From Chamaea fasciata (lineage: Eukaryota; Chordata; Aves; Passeriformes; Sylviidae): a stretch of 64,000 nucleotides of DNA. The notes below the pieces were generated by a model. That model saw nothing but the letters and a program-made list of their open reading frames with translations, made no database searches and was not told where the DNA came from. Location of the stretch: NCBI GenBank assembly GCA_029207755.1, contig JARCOQ010000005.1:52169563-52233562 (forward strand). The letters run 5' to 3'. The position numbers and the translations under genes were made by a program. Below, piece by piece: positions 1-12,175 of the stretch; position 1 is the first letter of the stretch, and every line of letters starts with the position of its first letter.

Positions 1-1065
1 AGAAGTGAACACTTACTGGATCTGTAATTTCCATCTCCATTTTTAGAATTACTGAGTCTATTAAAAGACCAGTTTTAAAATTTCTACCTGAATTTCCATT
101 ATTCTAGATTATGACACCTGCTTTGGTAACACACCAGGTTTCCAGTCTAAAAAAAAAAATCAACTTTTCAGCTTATGTTGCCATTTTAACGTGTACTAAA
201 CTTATCCCAGTTTTTCTGTGTGTAGGGAAAACAAGCATCTTTCTTTAGCACCTCCAAAACACACTCTGTGTGTCTCTGTGTGTGTGTATGTATATATACA
301 GGTGATATCATACCATAAGAACAGTTCATGTGTACAGATGAGCATTTTGAAAATGCAGAATAGACCTTTTAATCCTGACAGGTATGAATATACCCCCAGG
401 CGTAAAAACTTAAATCACATTAAAAACATTTTCCAAACCAGTTTGCAAGTTTTCGTGATGACAGATGTTGTTGAAGTTGTTAACTTCCTGTACTACATTC
501 ATCTGAGCGCAGTTAAAAATATGCCCATTCTAGAAGACACTACATGATAATAGGAAAGTGATTCTTGCAACTCCCTTGGGTACTGCAGAGAAATGAGTGT
601 AAGGAACTGTCCCAAGAAGGATGTCAGGATTAACCTGTAGTTTGTGAAGCAGTTTTCAGATTTTCCTGGATTAAGAAAATGATATAACTGTTTCTTCTTT
701 CAGCACTTCTTTCCTTGCCCTAGTTGAAGTGCTATGAATTGGCAATGACTTGGGTATGTCAGAAGGAAAAATCAAGCAAGGAATTGTGTAGAGTGAGTAG
801 AACCATCCCTATGACGTTTTGTCACAGAGGATCACTTTGTTGTTTACTGGAGACAAAGAGAACCATGTATAGCCATAACATTATTACAAGTAAAGAGGTC
901 TGGAATCCATTAGGTAAGCTGCTGGCTGCTCTTGCAGCATTGTGCCAGGATAGGAAGGAAAATCATTAATCTCAGAGGAGCATCCAACCCCATTTGGACT
1001 AAAACGTTGCTTCATCCTGTAGCATGTGGATTTTGCAGCCCGACTAATGCTGATTTCTTCTTCAG
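1..1065. other. AT-rich noncoding stretch
   Basis: No convincing coding segment was seen. A short TG/TA-rich run lies near 269-300. The last bases form a pyrimidine-rich splice-acceptor-like sequence ending in TTCTTCTTCAG at 1065, just before a GC-rich open segment. Confidence 0.5.
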
Positions 1066-1326
1066 TATGAAAACCATCTGAGGGCTGCCCGAGGCCTGTG
1101 TGGGCTGAAGGCTGCGATGGTGGAGGCCCCTCCTGCAACCCCAGCGCTGTCAGGGCCTGCCGGTGGCCGAGCTCCTCCCGTGCTGGGCCCTGACACACTC
1201 CCTGGCCTGAGGGAGGACCTGCACTCTGGCGAGCTGGGCGAGCTTTCACAGCTGGAGATGGAACCACAGCAAGCAGAATATTCCTGCTGCTCAGCAAAGC
1301 TGAAAGCCAGGGAGGCGATAAAATGA
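1066..1326 (+). CDS. Candidate terminal coding exon, unknown gene
   Basis: An 86-codon frame is open from directly after an acceptor-like TTCTTCTTCAG (ending at 1065) to a TGA at 1324-1326. It starts YENHLRAARGLCGLKAAM and ends QAEYSCCSAKLKAREAIK. The segment is markedly GC-richer than its flanks, and nearly all leucines are CTG, which is typical of coding DNA in birds. An AATAAA at 1966-1971 could end a 3' UTR of about 640 bases. I do not recognise the protein and see no domain. GC-richness alone keeps other frames open here too, on the minus strand over 884-1297 and 1062-1370, so the frame could be fortuitous. No upstream exon is available because the window starts just before it. Confidence 0.25.
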   Translation, partial: YENHLRAARGLCGLKAAMVEAPPATPALSGPAGGRAPPVLGPDTLPGLREDLHSGELGELSQLEMEPQQAEYSCCSAKLKAREAIK

Positions 1327-4300
1327 AATATTGCCGGTCGGGGAATCAAAATCCTGACTTGCTGAAACAACTTGTTCTCACAGCTGTGGGGATTTTGTTA
1401 ATTATTAATAGCAATTTAAATGGTCAGATTAAAGAGGAAGATCACACTAGGAGGTGTGGGCCAGGGCAGCCTGGCAGAGTTTCTCCAGGTCCTCCATGGC
1501 TGTGTTGTGTTCTGGGTGTGAGAGGGACACCTGATCCCTCAGCCTTGCTCTGCTGATGTTAAACTCCTGCTCACCTCCATCAAGGATGCAAATCACAGGG
1601 AATACTGTCTTGAAATCCAACATTTGCTTCTGTGTTCCCTGCCTTTCTGCACAACAGCAGGCAGAGACACTATGATCGTACACGTGCTCTGTGACTCTCG
1701 GTTTCAGAAACCTGCTGCTCCTCTAGAATCAGGAAAGGGTAGCAGCCCTGCAGGGTTAGCCCGTGTTATTTCCTTTACACAGCTGGAATGGATTAAGCAA
1801 AGGCAAGTCTATTTTACTTTCCATTATTAAAGGCTGGAATCTACTTTTGCTGTGGATTCCTCTGGGGCACTTTGTCTTTTGGACAACAAATAGAATAGTT
1901 TCTAGCCTGCTGCTATTCACCTGCTACTTGACACCTCTTCAGACGACTACCAAAGCACCAGAGAGAATAAAGCCTATTAAAATACTGGCAGAGTTTAGGA
2001 GCCAGCAGGTAACTGAGCATGTCCACAGTAACTGTACAAAAACCACATAAATATTTTGCTGGTGGCTAGAAAGACCATGTGAAAGAATTTGTTTTGATAC
2101 CAAATTTTGAAACAGGATGTGGACTATCACTGCAGTGTTTCCTTCAGTGACTTGTGAGAGCTGCAATCTTAATCTGTGTCATGGCACATTGGTGCTGCAG
2201 TGGGTGGGTCACTGTGCACGCAGTCCACCAAAATCATGAGCCATTGTGGTGACAGGAGTTTGTGGACAGGCTGCTCTCGATACAAACTATTTAGTGTAGA
2301 CAAGGGAAAAAGAGCTGCTTCCTTCCATTTTAAGTAAATAAGATCTCAGCTTTACATTTGCAGAATTATTTCACTGAATGGGAATAGGATGATGCTGTTT
2401 TAAAGATGCAGAATTTTGCTTCATAGGGCCAAGCACAGTTTTTATTTAGAGCCCCTACCTAGACTTTCTTGTTAGGCTAAATACGGCAAGTCAGAGCACC
2501 AGTAGTTTGGGGTTTTTAAAAAGACGAAAAGAAATAAAACTGAATACTTATATTGTGCTTTTTTGAAAGAACTGTCTGGGAACTGACATCACCTGAAAAA
2601 ATCTGTTTGGTTACAAAGATTAGGTGTGTGAGGCTGCAATCTACCATTATCTGTGGGCCTCCAATGCCTTTGGAATATATTGGGTTAGAATAACAGATAC
2701 TGCTGAATGTATTTTCTTCTAAATATTCTTACCTTGCTTGCTGGGAACTGCATATCTGTAAAAACAGAAATTAGCTCTACCTCAGCCCAAACCAGCACAT
2801 CAGGACAGGAAAGCAACAGCACAAACACACAGCAGGCTTGGAATGAAACACCTCAAAATCTGCAGTGCTCTGAGTCTCGCTTGCCTCGATACAACATGCA
2901 AAAAATTGGGAGATTTTGGTTCCATCATTTGCATTTAAATAATTCAAGTTACTGACTGCCTGCTTCCTGTCTTCCTTGTGTTTAGAAATTCACTCTTAGC
3001 ATGTGAAGTTAAGCCAATATGCAAGGTTTTCGTCCAGTTCAATCTAAATCTTTGTGTACATTGCTATGCACAAACTGCGTCTTTTGTTAATACACAGGTA
3101 GTACACATTGTTAATTTCATGCGGTGTTCTCCTTTTCCTCTGGCTCATCAATTATAGACCCCATATTGATTTCTCTGCATTCTTAACTTCAGATTCGTGG
3201 CCTGTGGGCTGATCGATATTCCCTATTTCAGCTGTTTCTCAGCCTTTTCATTGAGTTGGGACTTGCATTCATCAGCTTCAAGAAAATCTTTCTTTTAAAG
3301 GGACTATACAGTTGAAGCAGTTTAAGTTAAATATGATAATGAGTTGTGAGAAAATAGTAATTAGGCCAAAAGTGAGTGGTTAAAAGGTTATCTAAGTACT
3401 ATTGCTGAACGAACTCTTCGTGCTGAGAAATGAAATCTAGTAAAATTACTGGAAATCAGATCTGAACATCTTCCATATTTAAATTTTCTCATCTCTTCAG
3501 GATAGAATTTTTTGCAGTGAGATCATTATCTCATCTCCATGATACAGATATGGAATGACACTACTGAAGTAGCAGATAGCAGCATAAAATTTATGTGAAA
3601 TCAGAACACTCCAATTAAGCCCACAATTTCACTGCATAGTGTCACAACACTGTAGCATCACACAGGAAGGAGTTTGACATCCCAAACTGTATCAGCCAAT
3701 TCCATCTCCTCTGTCACAATAGAGGGCAGTAAACTTTAAAAGACTTCATAAATATTTTGGTAATTACAGAAGTCCTACCCCTGGCATCCTCTTAGGTGCG
3801 AGATGCTCTATAGTAACTGAGTAACGGTTTACACATTTTAAATATGCACAGAAAAATAAAATAACATCCTCACTTGGGTTCTGAAGTACAACAGAGAAAC
3901 TTTAGCATCAGCCAAAGATATTTCCAGGGGTAGAAAGAATAAAAGGGGAGGTGTTGAGGAGCTGGAGGTGATGTTCTAAACAGACAATCCTGACTTCCTG
4001 CAAAGTGGCGACAGGATTTCTAAGTAGGAGATTTACTGTGATTCGTTGTTCTGAACTGAAAGAAGGCACTTTTCAAAAATAAAAATGAAAAAATATATAG
4101 ACAGGATATTGCCCATTTCAGTAGTTTATGCCCCAGAGAACTACTTAAAATACCTGCAGAGCAACTGTGTCTGTGCACTTGGTGCTTTTAACAGAACTGG
4201 GAAGGAAGAAGAGGAAAAAACAAGATAAGAGTCTCTGAAGTAAGATGCCATTGCTTTCACCTTGGAAAATGAACTCCCAATGTATATTTTGGATGTTGAA

Positions 4301-7300
4301 AAACAAGTAACTCCCCAAAGTCGAGGAGGAACGAGCAGGTAATAGATCTCAAGATGCTGTGCTGACCTATTTCTTATTTTCAGTTATTATTAAACAAAAA
4401 GCCATATGTCATAAATAATGCTTCTATGGGGTAGCAGAAGATCTTTTAAGTAAGCTAAAATTTCTCTGTGAAATGATGGCATATTATGGGATACCATACA
4501 TTAATGAAATAATCAGAAACTTACATGATAATGCTGAAGGCAGGACCGTAAATGGTACCAATCTCAATTATTTTCAGTGAGAGCTGAGGTCAGGAATCTA
4601 CCACATCATTACTTTTATTGTCAGTGTCCCCTAATGAGATCATGATGAAAACAACCACAGTAGTCATTTCATCAGAAAAGTGCTAAAACATGTCTGTATG
4701 ACCTTGGTTTTATAATGATGTTTCACCGAACAGTTAAAGAAAAGAACTTAAAAGAACCAGAAATTAGACACAGATTTTCATTATTAGCAAGATACCAGAT
4801 ATGTCTTGGCTGTTTAAGTCTCAAAAGCAAAATAGATCAAGAAGCATTGAAATCTGTGTCATTATACTCTTCATTGAGACATGAGAAAATGCTGATGTCA
4901 ATCAGCAAACAATTTTCAGGAACTTGAAAGGTTTTGGGGAAGTTACATGATCAACGCTGTCAGAAATAAATATGCACAGACACTTACAATTCACTGCAGA
5001 AAAAAGCTATACCTCTGAAAAGAGTTTAAAATCCACACAGAAAGTTTCTCGGAAATTTGCAATGCTGAGGAGATAAAACTGGCTTAAGACATGAAATGGC
5101 AGGAATATGACATGCCACTGGAACACAATTAGAAACACTGCTAACTTTAGTCCCACATCAGGTGACAACATGATCCCAAAATGGAACAAGTGAGGCACAT
5201 TGCTTCAAGCAACTTGGAAATGAGTTTAATCAACACAACACGATGTAGCCGCACAGAGCAACAGCAGAGGAATAATTGATTGGAACTTGGCACCCATCAC
5301 AATATACAGGAAGGTAAAAAAGACTTCTAAAAAGTGATTATGAGTGGAAATAAGCTACCTCACTTCACTTCCCAACAGGGTTATCTGTTTCCTGGTGTTT
5401 CTATGTAGTGGGATCCTTTACTTAGCTTCCACGGAATCTCACAGGTGGAATGACTGGGGAGACAGAACCTTTGACAGTAAATGTTAAAGGCAGTGATGGG
5501 AAGGTGTTTGCACAGCAGTTCGTGGCAGAAAAATGACTGTGGGGCTGAAATCTGGAAAGGGAACAAGCTCCACCCACAATTTTCCTCCCTGAAGAACTGG
5601 TGCTCTGGTGCATCAGGGAGGAGTTCATGCACAAAGGAGTCGTCCTAGTTAGGGAAATTGTGTCTGTTAACGAGCTGATCATATCCCTGAGCTGAGTTCT
5701 GCTGAGCACACAGAACACAGGCTGCCTCCTGTCTGCTGGAAATCGCAGCTGTCACGTGGGGAAGGAACTGCAGTGAGCTTCATCTGAGGAATTACAGAAA
5801 ATTAATTAAGCAGTCATTAACTATGTTCTGTGTTGATTAGTGATACAAATTTTAGTCACTCACGCAGAGGATGGAGGCAAACTAATTTTCTGTTGCATTC
5901 ACAGTCTTAGGGAAGTGGTGAGTCAGAGGGAGCTGCAGAATCCAGCACCTGTTACCTGCTCGTCGTCAGCACAGCTTCACCAAAAACATTCTGAAGAAAT
6001 TGTGAGTGGAAGGCAGCCAGAGATCAGCCTTTCACTCACCAAAAACCTCCCAAACTTCTTTCATGCTGCTGAAGTTAACAGCAGCCAGAAGAACACCTGC
6101 CTAATTTGCATTTTAAGGCATTTTAAAGAAAATTATATGATGGACTGAGAGTTGAATCCATATTTTTTTTTTAATATTCACTGAAGCCTCTCAGAGCATA
6201 ACAAAAATAGGCATCCCAATTAAAAAGAGCCCCAGTGTTTGCATAAACAAAAAAGAAGACAAAAATTGGGATTTTTTTTTTTTGTAGGGGTGTTAAAAAT
6301 ATTACCCTAATTGAGATGCTATTGAAAAATAAAAAGAAGTTTGGTTCAGCCTCAGGTTAATTCTTCCTGTCTTTTCCTTGGCAATACACAAAACAAAAAT
6401 AGAAACACCTGAAGCAGTCCAACAATCACACTTGGATGCAAGGGGCAGGTTTTGAAGGAGTTGGACAAGTGAGGTAATAGGAAAAAAAGTCTTGTTAAGC
6501 ATTAGGATGGTGAGGAATAATCCCCATCTTCCCATTCTGAATCGTAATCATCCAATGTTCATTACACTAATAAATTTCACCTGTGAGGGCAACAGCTGCC
6601 TCAGTTAAATTTTTCCCTTTATTCTAGTTAAATAAGTGCAGACATGGTCTGGAATTTTTAAAAAACTTAGTAAAGATGAACTAGGGGATTGTCTGGCTTT
6701 GTCTTTCTCTGAGGCTGCTGACTGTAGCTGGAATTAGTGCTGCTGTTCTTGTAGGAGTCTGTGAGTCTTTAGTAGGTTGTGGTGTGTTTATCTGCACAGT
6801 GCTTGGGTGAGCCAGTCAGCTCCTAGTGCTCCCATCTGACAGAGGAAGTAGAAAACTTGTCTGGGTACTGAGGGCCACACTGAAAATATTTGGCAATGCT
6901 GCCATTGTTCTAATTTGTGTAAAATTTTGGTTTGAGTAGCAGTACAGCTCCCTCTCCAGTGCTCTGTTGCAGGCACTGCTGATAGACAATATCCTAGAAC
7001 TGTTTGAAATACCCAGTGGTACAACAGGTAACTCCCCACTATCACTTTCCCGCATAACGTGATGGCTAAAGACACAAACAGAATACTGGAGTACACAGAG
7101 AAGAAATGCCGATTAGAAGTGGGGAACTGTTGTCTCATGAGTAGTGTGAGATTGCCAGAGGGAAACGCCACCTTCCCCAGGGCCTGCAGCAGGAAAAATC
7201 CCAGTGACAGATGGGAAGCATTCGGGAAGAGCTGCAGAGTTTATCTGATTTCTGGAAAGTTTGTCAGACTAAAGAGTTTAAGAAGCTCAAGGCTAAGAGA

Positions 7301-7907
7301 ACATTAAAAGGCAATTTGAGCTCAGTCTGTAAATTCTTCATGGCAAGATTTCAGATAGTAGAGGACTGTACAAAGACAGAAAAATATTCAGTACCTGGAT
7401 GATCAGATTATACAAATCTTTACTGGTGATAAAGAGCAAGATTAAACTCAGTCAATTTAGCCATCTAAAAGGCCTGTATCTACTAGTTATCCTCACTAAC
7501 ACATTGAAAGAGGCATTTCCAGAAGGTTATTCTTTCCACCTATCTTAAGATGGATAAAACTGCTTGGAAGCCTGACTTGATTAATTTTTTTGGCATTATG
7601 CTGGAAGATGATTTTCTAGAAGTCATTTATCCAGCTGAAATTTGCCAGTGGGACTCATCTCCTCCAAAATGTGCATTTCTTTTTAAGGTGGCAGTTGATC
7701 AAGGAAATGTCTTGAGATGCAGCAGAACACCCATTACTTGTGATTTTAAAACTGGCAAGGGAGCTTGTGAAACGTAAGCAACAGTGGGAAGGATGGGAGG
7801 TTAGACCTGCCCTGAGGACCCTAAGAGAACAGCTCTTCAAAAATCTGATTTATCTGGGGAACAGGTGAGGCTGCAGTCCCAGAAGATTCACACCAACATC
7901 AGTTTTC
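1327..7907. other. Gene-poor AT-rich stretch
   Basis: No repeat family or gene was recognised. It contains an AATAAA at 1966-1971, short T/A runs (6163-6173, 6272-6283), and scattered short open frames without domains. A minus-strand frame ending at 1447 is open for about 78 codons but has no recognisable family. Confidence 0.5.
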
Positions 7908-8552
7908 TTAGAATTATTAGGCTGGGGAAGACCCTTAAGGTCACTGAGTGCAACCATTCCACCAGTACTGTCAACCCATGTCTCCAAGTGCCACATCCAC
8001 ACAGCTTTGAAATCCCTCCAGGCATGAGGATTTTACCACTGCCCTGGGTAGCCTCTGCCAGTGCTTGACAACTCTTTCAGAGAAGAAATTTCTTCTAACA
8101 TCTAACCTAAACTTCCCCTGGTGCCGCTTGAGGCTGTTTCCTCTTACCCTATCAGTTGTTATCTGGGAGAAGAAACAGACCCCCACCTGTTATCAGCCTT
8201 CTTCTAGATAGTGGTAAAGAGCACAAGGTCCCCCATGAGCCTTTTTTATGCCAGGCTGGGCCTTCCCAGCCCCCTCAGCCCCTCCTGCTCCTCCAGCCCT
8301 TTAATGTCTATCTTGTGAGGGGCCAGAACTGGACACAGGATCTGAGGTGTGGCCCCAGCAGTGTCCAGCACAGGGGACAGTCACTGCCCTGGCCCTGCTG
8401 CCACACCATGGCTGGCACAGCCCAGGTGCCTTTGGGCTCTTGCCCACCTGGGCTCCTGTCCAGCCACTGTCCCCAGCACCCCCAGGGCCTTTTCCAGCTT
8501 TCCAGCCCCTCTGCCCCAGCCTGGAGCTGCAGAGGGTTGGTGTGACCCAAGC
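7908..8552 (-). mobile_element. CR1 LINE, 3' part with ORF2 C-terminus
   Basis: Read on the minus strand this is the 3' part of a chicken-repeat-1 non-LTR retrotransposon. The plus strand begins with the reverse complement of the CR1 tail, then the diagnostic run meaning 'ggttgga..gacctta..gtc'. On the minus strand 8186-7971 encodes a CR1 ORF2 C-terminal segment containing FRLDVRRNFFSERVVKHWQR, LPRAVV and DVALGDM, matching the conserved end of bird CR1 ORF2. The frame is uninterrupted over about 70 codons. The GC-rich part to about 8552 continues upstream into ORF2 or its remnants. The copy is 5'-truncated, as is usual for CR1, and cannot mobilise itself. The left edge is clear to within a few bases; the right edge is approximate. 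Confidence 0.9.
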
Positions 8553-8735
8553 ATAACATTTTCCCAGCACGACAAGCGCATCATGCTCACTGAGCAGTCA
8601 GAAAACACAAACCAACAGCTGCACATCAAAACTCACACAATGCTTTTCTCCACTTGTATCACCCTCTGCCATTCAGGACTGCTGGGGACAAACATGTGGC
8701 CTTCTTCCTTCCCCACCTCTTCCAATAAATGCCTG

Positions 8736-8756
8736 ATTATGCAGCTGCTGCATAAT
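8736..8756. promoter_or_regulatory. Perfect palindrome, ATTATGCAGC arms
   Basis: ATTATGCAGC and GCTGCATAAT are perfect 10-bp inverted arms around a single T. Each arm carries an ATTATGCA/TGCATAAT core like POU-homeodomain or C/EBP-type sites. A second palindrome follows 27 bases later. The regulatory role is inference; the symmetry is seen directly. Confidence 0.4.
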
Positions 8757-8782
8757 AGCTGCTGATGCCAGCGGGACTGCGA

Positions 8783-8800
8783 AGTGATTGCATAATCACT
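8783..8800. promoter_or_regulatory. Palindrome AGTGATT-GCAT-AATCACT
   Basis: Seven-base perfect arms flank GCAT, giving another TGCATAAT core in the same short interval as the palindrome at 8736-8756. The pair sits just outside the CR1 copy, in sequence that does not look like CR1. Confidence 0.4.
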
Positions 8801-11800
8801 CCAGAGAATGGGAATCTCTGGGCAAAGCCTCATCCTGGCACCACCTGCCCGGTCCTCATTTCTCAGGTTCTGTGAGCTCAGAGAGCCAGTGGTGATAGCA
8901 GCACTGAAGAGGTGAAAATTATTTTTATATGTAACAGGCTTCCAACTTTTTGTGTGGAAATGCTATGAGATTATAGTGGACACGAGAGCATCCAGCAATG
9001 GGGTCATGGGGTCTGTTACAGTGTGTGCATGTAAAAGCTGTTGTGGAATTAATCATCCTGAGTTCTTACAGCCTTTCTGCTTTTCCTCTAACATTAAGGT
9101 GCACACATGATAGATGCAGTTATTACTGGGCAGCTCTTTAGGAGCTTAAACTTCTGTCAATAAAAAATGAGCATACAATAGATACACAATATGAAATGTG
9201 CACACAGATGCAAAAAAAAAAAGGGGGGGGGGCAAATAATGAGAAGTAACATAGAACAAAACAAGAATAACCCACCAGCTGGCAGTCATAATGGTACACA
9301 ACAAAAAAACTTTCTCTGCTTTTTAAATTGTCATTCAAACCATGCCATACCAAGTGGAATTCCTCAGTCCTGTGGCACCAACCAAGCACTGTTTTTCTTT
9401 CTCTGTGACTCAAGAAATACTTCTCTGCAGGGATCATACACTGTCACTGAGCCATGCACAAAGTTCCTATTGCAGCCAGAGGACATTTGATGCCCCAAAA
9501 CACCCATATCTAGATGCAGCTGTGATACAATTTAAAAATAATAAACCAGTCACAGTTCCAGCACTGGCGTCAAAACATGTTTCTGCGTAAAACCAGCCAC
9601 ACAGCTCAGATAACCACAGAAAAGAAATTGTTTTCTTGCCTTTTGCACTCTGCTAAAATTGCCCACAGTCCTTGGCCTCTTCTCTTTCCACGTCACAGCT
9701 CACCTCAATTTCTCCTATCACTTTTTTACGTGGGAAAGGCAGGGAGGAAAGAGGGAAGAAGCATTTCTGTATAAAATTGCCTTTCTAACATCACTTCCAG
9801 TATGTAGTGCTGTAACCAATGGTGGTGTTGTGGGTGTTGCCCTTCTGCTCCTAACTGCAAAGAACCAAAGTTAAAAATTATTTATTGCTTGGATGATTAT
9901 GTGCAAGGAAGTATACACTGGATCTACAAGAGGAAGCCAAACAGGAACCAGATTAAATTTCAAAGGCTTTACTCTATTGATTATAGCTGTTGATACTTTT
10001 GTTAATGTTAAAAAGCAGTTCTGTGTTGTTTTTTGAAGTATCTTCAGAAACTTATTTTAAAAGAAGTAGTTTAAATTTTCCGGCTGCTAGAAAAGCCCCA
10101 CAAATTCAGTTGTGAAAAGAAAAACATACACAGAAAGAACAGTTGCAGGAAACATAACTGGTGTCATCCTACAATGAAAGCTCTCAACACTGTAATTACT
10201 ACTTATTTTCTCTTGAGCTCTGACTCAGAAGACTAGCCCTCTTAATACTGAAAAGTGAGAGCAGAAAATAAAGCTCTTGGTAAAAGGAGTAACTATTTCA
10301 AAAAATACTTTTTCTCACATGTCATTAATATGCATTTTATTTCCAGAAATGACATAATCTCCTGTACTGTGTGGCAGTAAATAAAAAAGCTAATTTAGCT
10401 TGGAGTAAATATGCAACTCTGAGCTAAACCACAGGTTTGGTGCTCAAAACTCAAGTGCTGAAACTGATTCCTCCCTCCTAAATAGATGGTTGTGCAGCTG
10501 GAGCAATTTGAGCCTCTGGCAAGGCAGAGGGAAGCAGCACATGCATCTTGTCTCAGAAGATTGTTCATGCTCAGGAGAGAGAAATGGAAATGGAAGAAAG
10601 AAGGGAGGGGTAACTTCCTGAGTCAAATGAAGTGCAGAGGCTGAGGAGCAGTTCCAGCACTGAGAAGGGCTCCCTGGTTGTTGGAGGCCAGCAAAGGAAT
10701 TGGGCACCTTCCTCCTCCTTTTCCTCCACTGTTGTGCCCCCGTGTCCCTGCAGCACCCACCCTCCTACCAGGGGAACAAGAGACTGGAGTATTTCTTAGT
10801 GATCCAGCTGGGATCCAGTTCAAGCAATATACTCATTTGATCTGCCTTGTAAACCAACATTGCCACCTCCTTTCAAACAGAGTCTGGGAGAAACTCTTGT
10901 CCTGCTTCTAATATAAGTCCCCCGAAATCTCAGTGGCTTCCAGTTTTCTTGACTTCTGTAGGCCTCTAAAGAAGTCAAAGTCAGTACTTCAAAGCTCTGC
11001 AAATGACACCAGAACATTCCAATCTAATGTTTGGCTGACCCCTTTTCCCTTGCAGTGTGTTTCAGCAGTTCAATTTTCACAAAAGTGGTTGGGTTTTAGC
11101 CTCTGTCAGACATCAGGACATGCTAGGCAGCAATTTTAATAGATTGAATTTTGCTGGTGCCAAGATTTCAGGGCAAAAAGAGCAGGATACTCCCCTGATG
11201 TAGGTTGGCCTGGGCTGTTGTTTAGCTCAGTAGGTTATTCTTGAATTTTACACAGAAACAAAGCTACACCTGTATCAAAAATGTCAGAGATTATATACAG
11301 GAACTGTGGGCCAGATGTATACATACATAAATAAACACATGCATTCCTTACATCTGGCTATATTTCTTCTCTACTCACTAACTTCTCTGTTCAATTAATG
11401 CCAAGGTACAAACCACATTGTCCTGTATAACTGAGCTGCATTTACCCTCAGCTGTAACTTGCAAAGACCTGTTACAACACCTGGAGTTGACTACCCCCAT
11501 AAGTTAGGATTCTCTGAGCTATACTGAGTATAGCTTGCATAGCCAGCCTTTTAAATTATGTCCTTCATTTATAAGTAAATTCATTGAAAAAATTAAATAC
11601 CTGCTCTTCTTTCTGAATCAAGCAATACTGTTCAACCAAAATTTTGGCGTTTGTAGTTTTTAAAATATCTCTGTCAGTATTTGCAGTGCATTAGGAGACT
11701 GTGTAAGCAGGGAAGGGCAGCGTCCTAATAAGCTACATCATAAATCATATGCCAAGTTTTACTACTTTTTTTTTTTTAAACCTCACTTTCCATTTCTAGA

Positions 11801-12143
11801 GGATCTATTCAAGTCAAATTGTCACTCAGCACAAAAGGAGACCTTTTTCTCCTATCATGTACCTGAATTTTAACACAGAAGGGCGTGCTCTTGTAAAGCC
11901 TCCTGTACTTTCCACTGTGCTCTCCTGGATCTAAGATGAATGGTTTGGCACTGCTGTGTAAGAGCTCAGCACACATAGAGAATATTGGAGTATCTGAGAT
12001 ATGTCAGAGCCACTCCCTAGGAACAGATTTTGAAAGCTGGTGACACCAGCTTTTGGGAAATTGGGATGAGCTGAAACCAGAGATAGCTCAGTCCTTACCA
12101 CTGATGCAGAAATAGTTCAAGTCACAGATTTTTTTTTAAGAGT
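8801..12143. other. AT-rich stretch without genes
   Basis: The only low-complexity feature of note is an A11-G10 junction at 9212-9232. A T-run lies near 11767-11779. No mobile element was recognised, and the open frames (for example 9191-9490 and 10444-10707) show no domain. Confidence 0.5.
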
Positions 12144-12175
12144 TTTGTTCTTGATACAGCAGTATCAAGAACAAA
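12144..12175. repeat. Perfect 14-bp inverted repeat, 4-nt loop
   Basis: TTTGTTCTTGATAC is followed by AGCA and then its exact reverse complement, GTATCAAGAACAAA. As RNA or single-stranded DNA it would form a 14-bp hairpin. The arms contain TGTTCT and AGAACA half-sites like those of steroid-receptor elements, but facing the wrong way and too far apart for a standard element. No gene context is visible. Confidence 0.7.

Noticed and set aside
8156..8570. Several overlapping frames of 80-140 codons on both strands
   Set aside because: They fall inside the GC-rich part of the minus-strand CR1 where stops are rare; only the ORF2 C-terminal frame matches a known protein.
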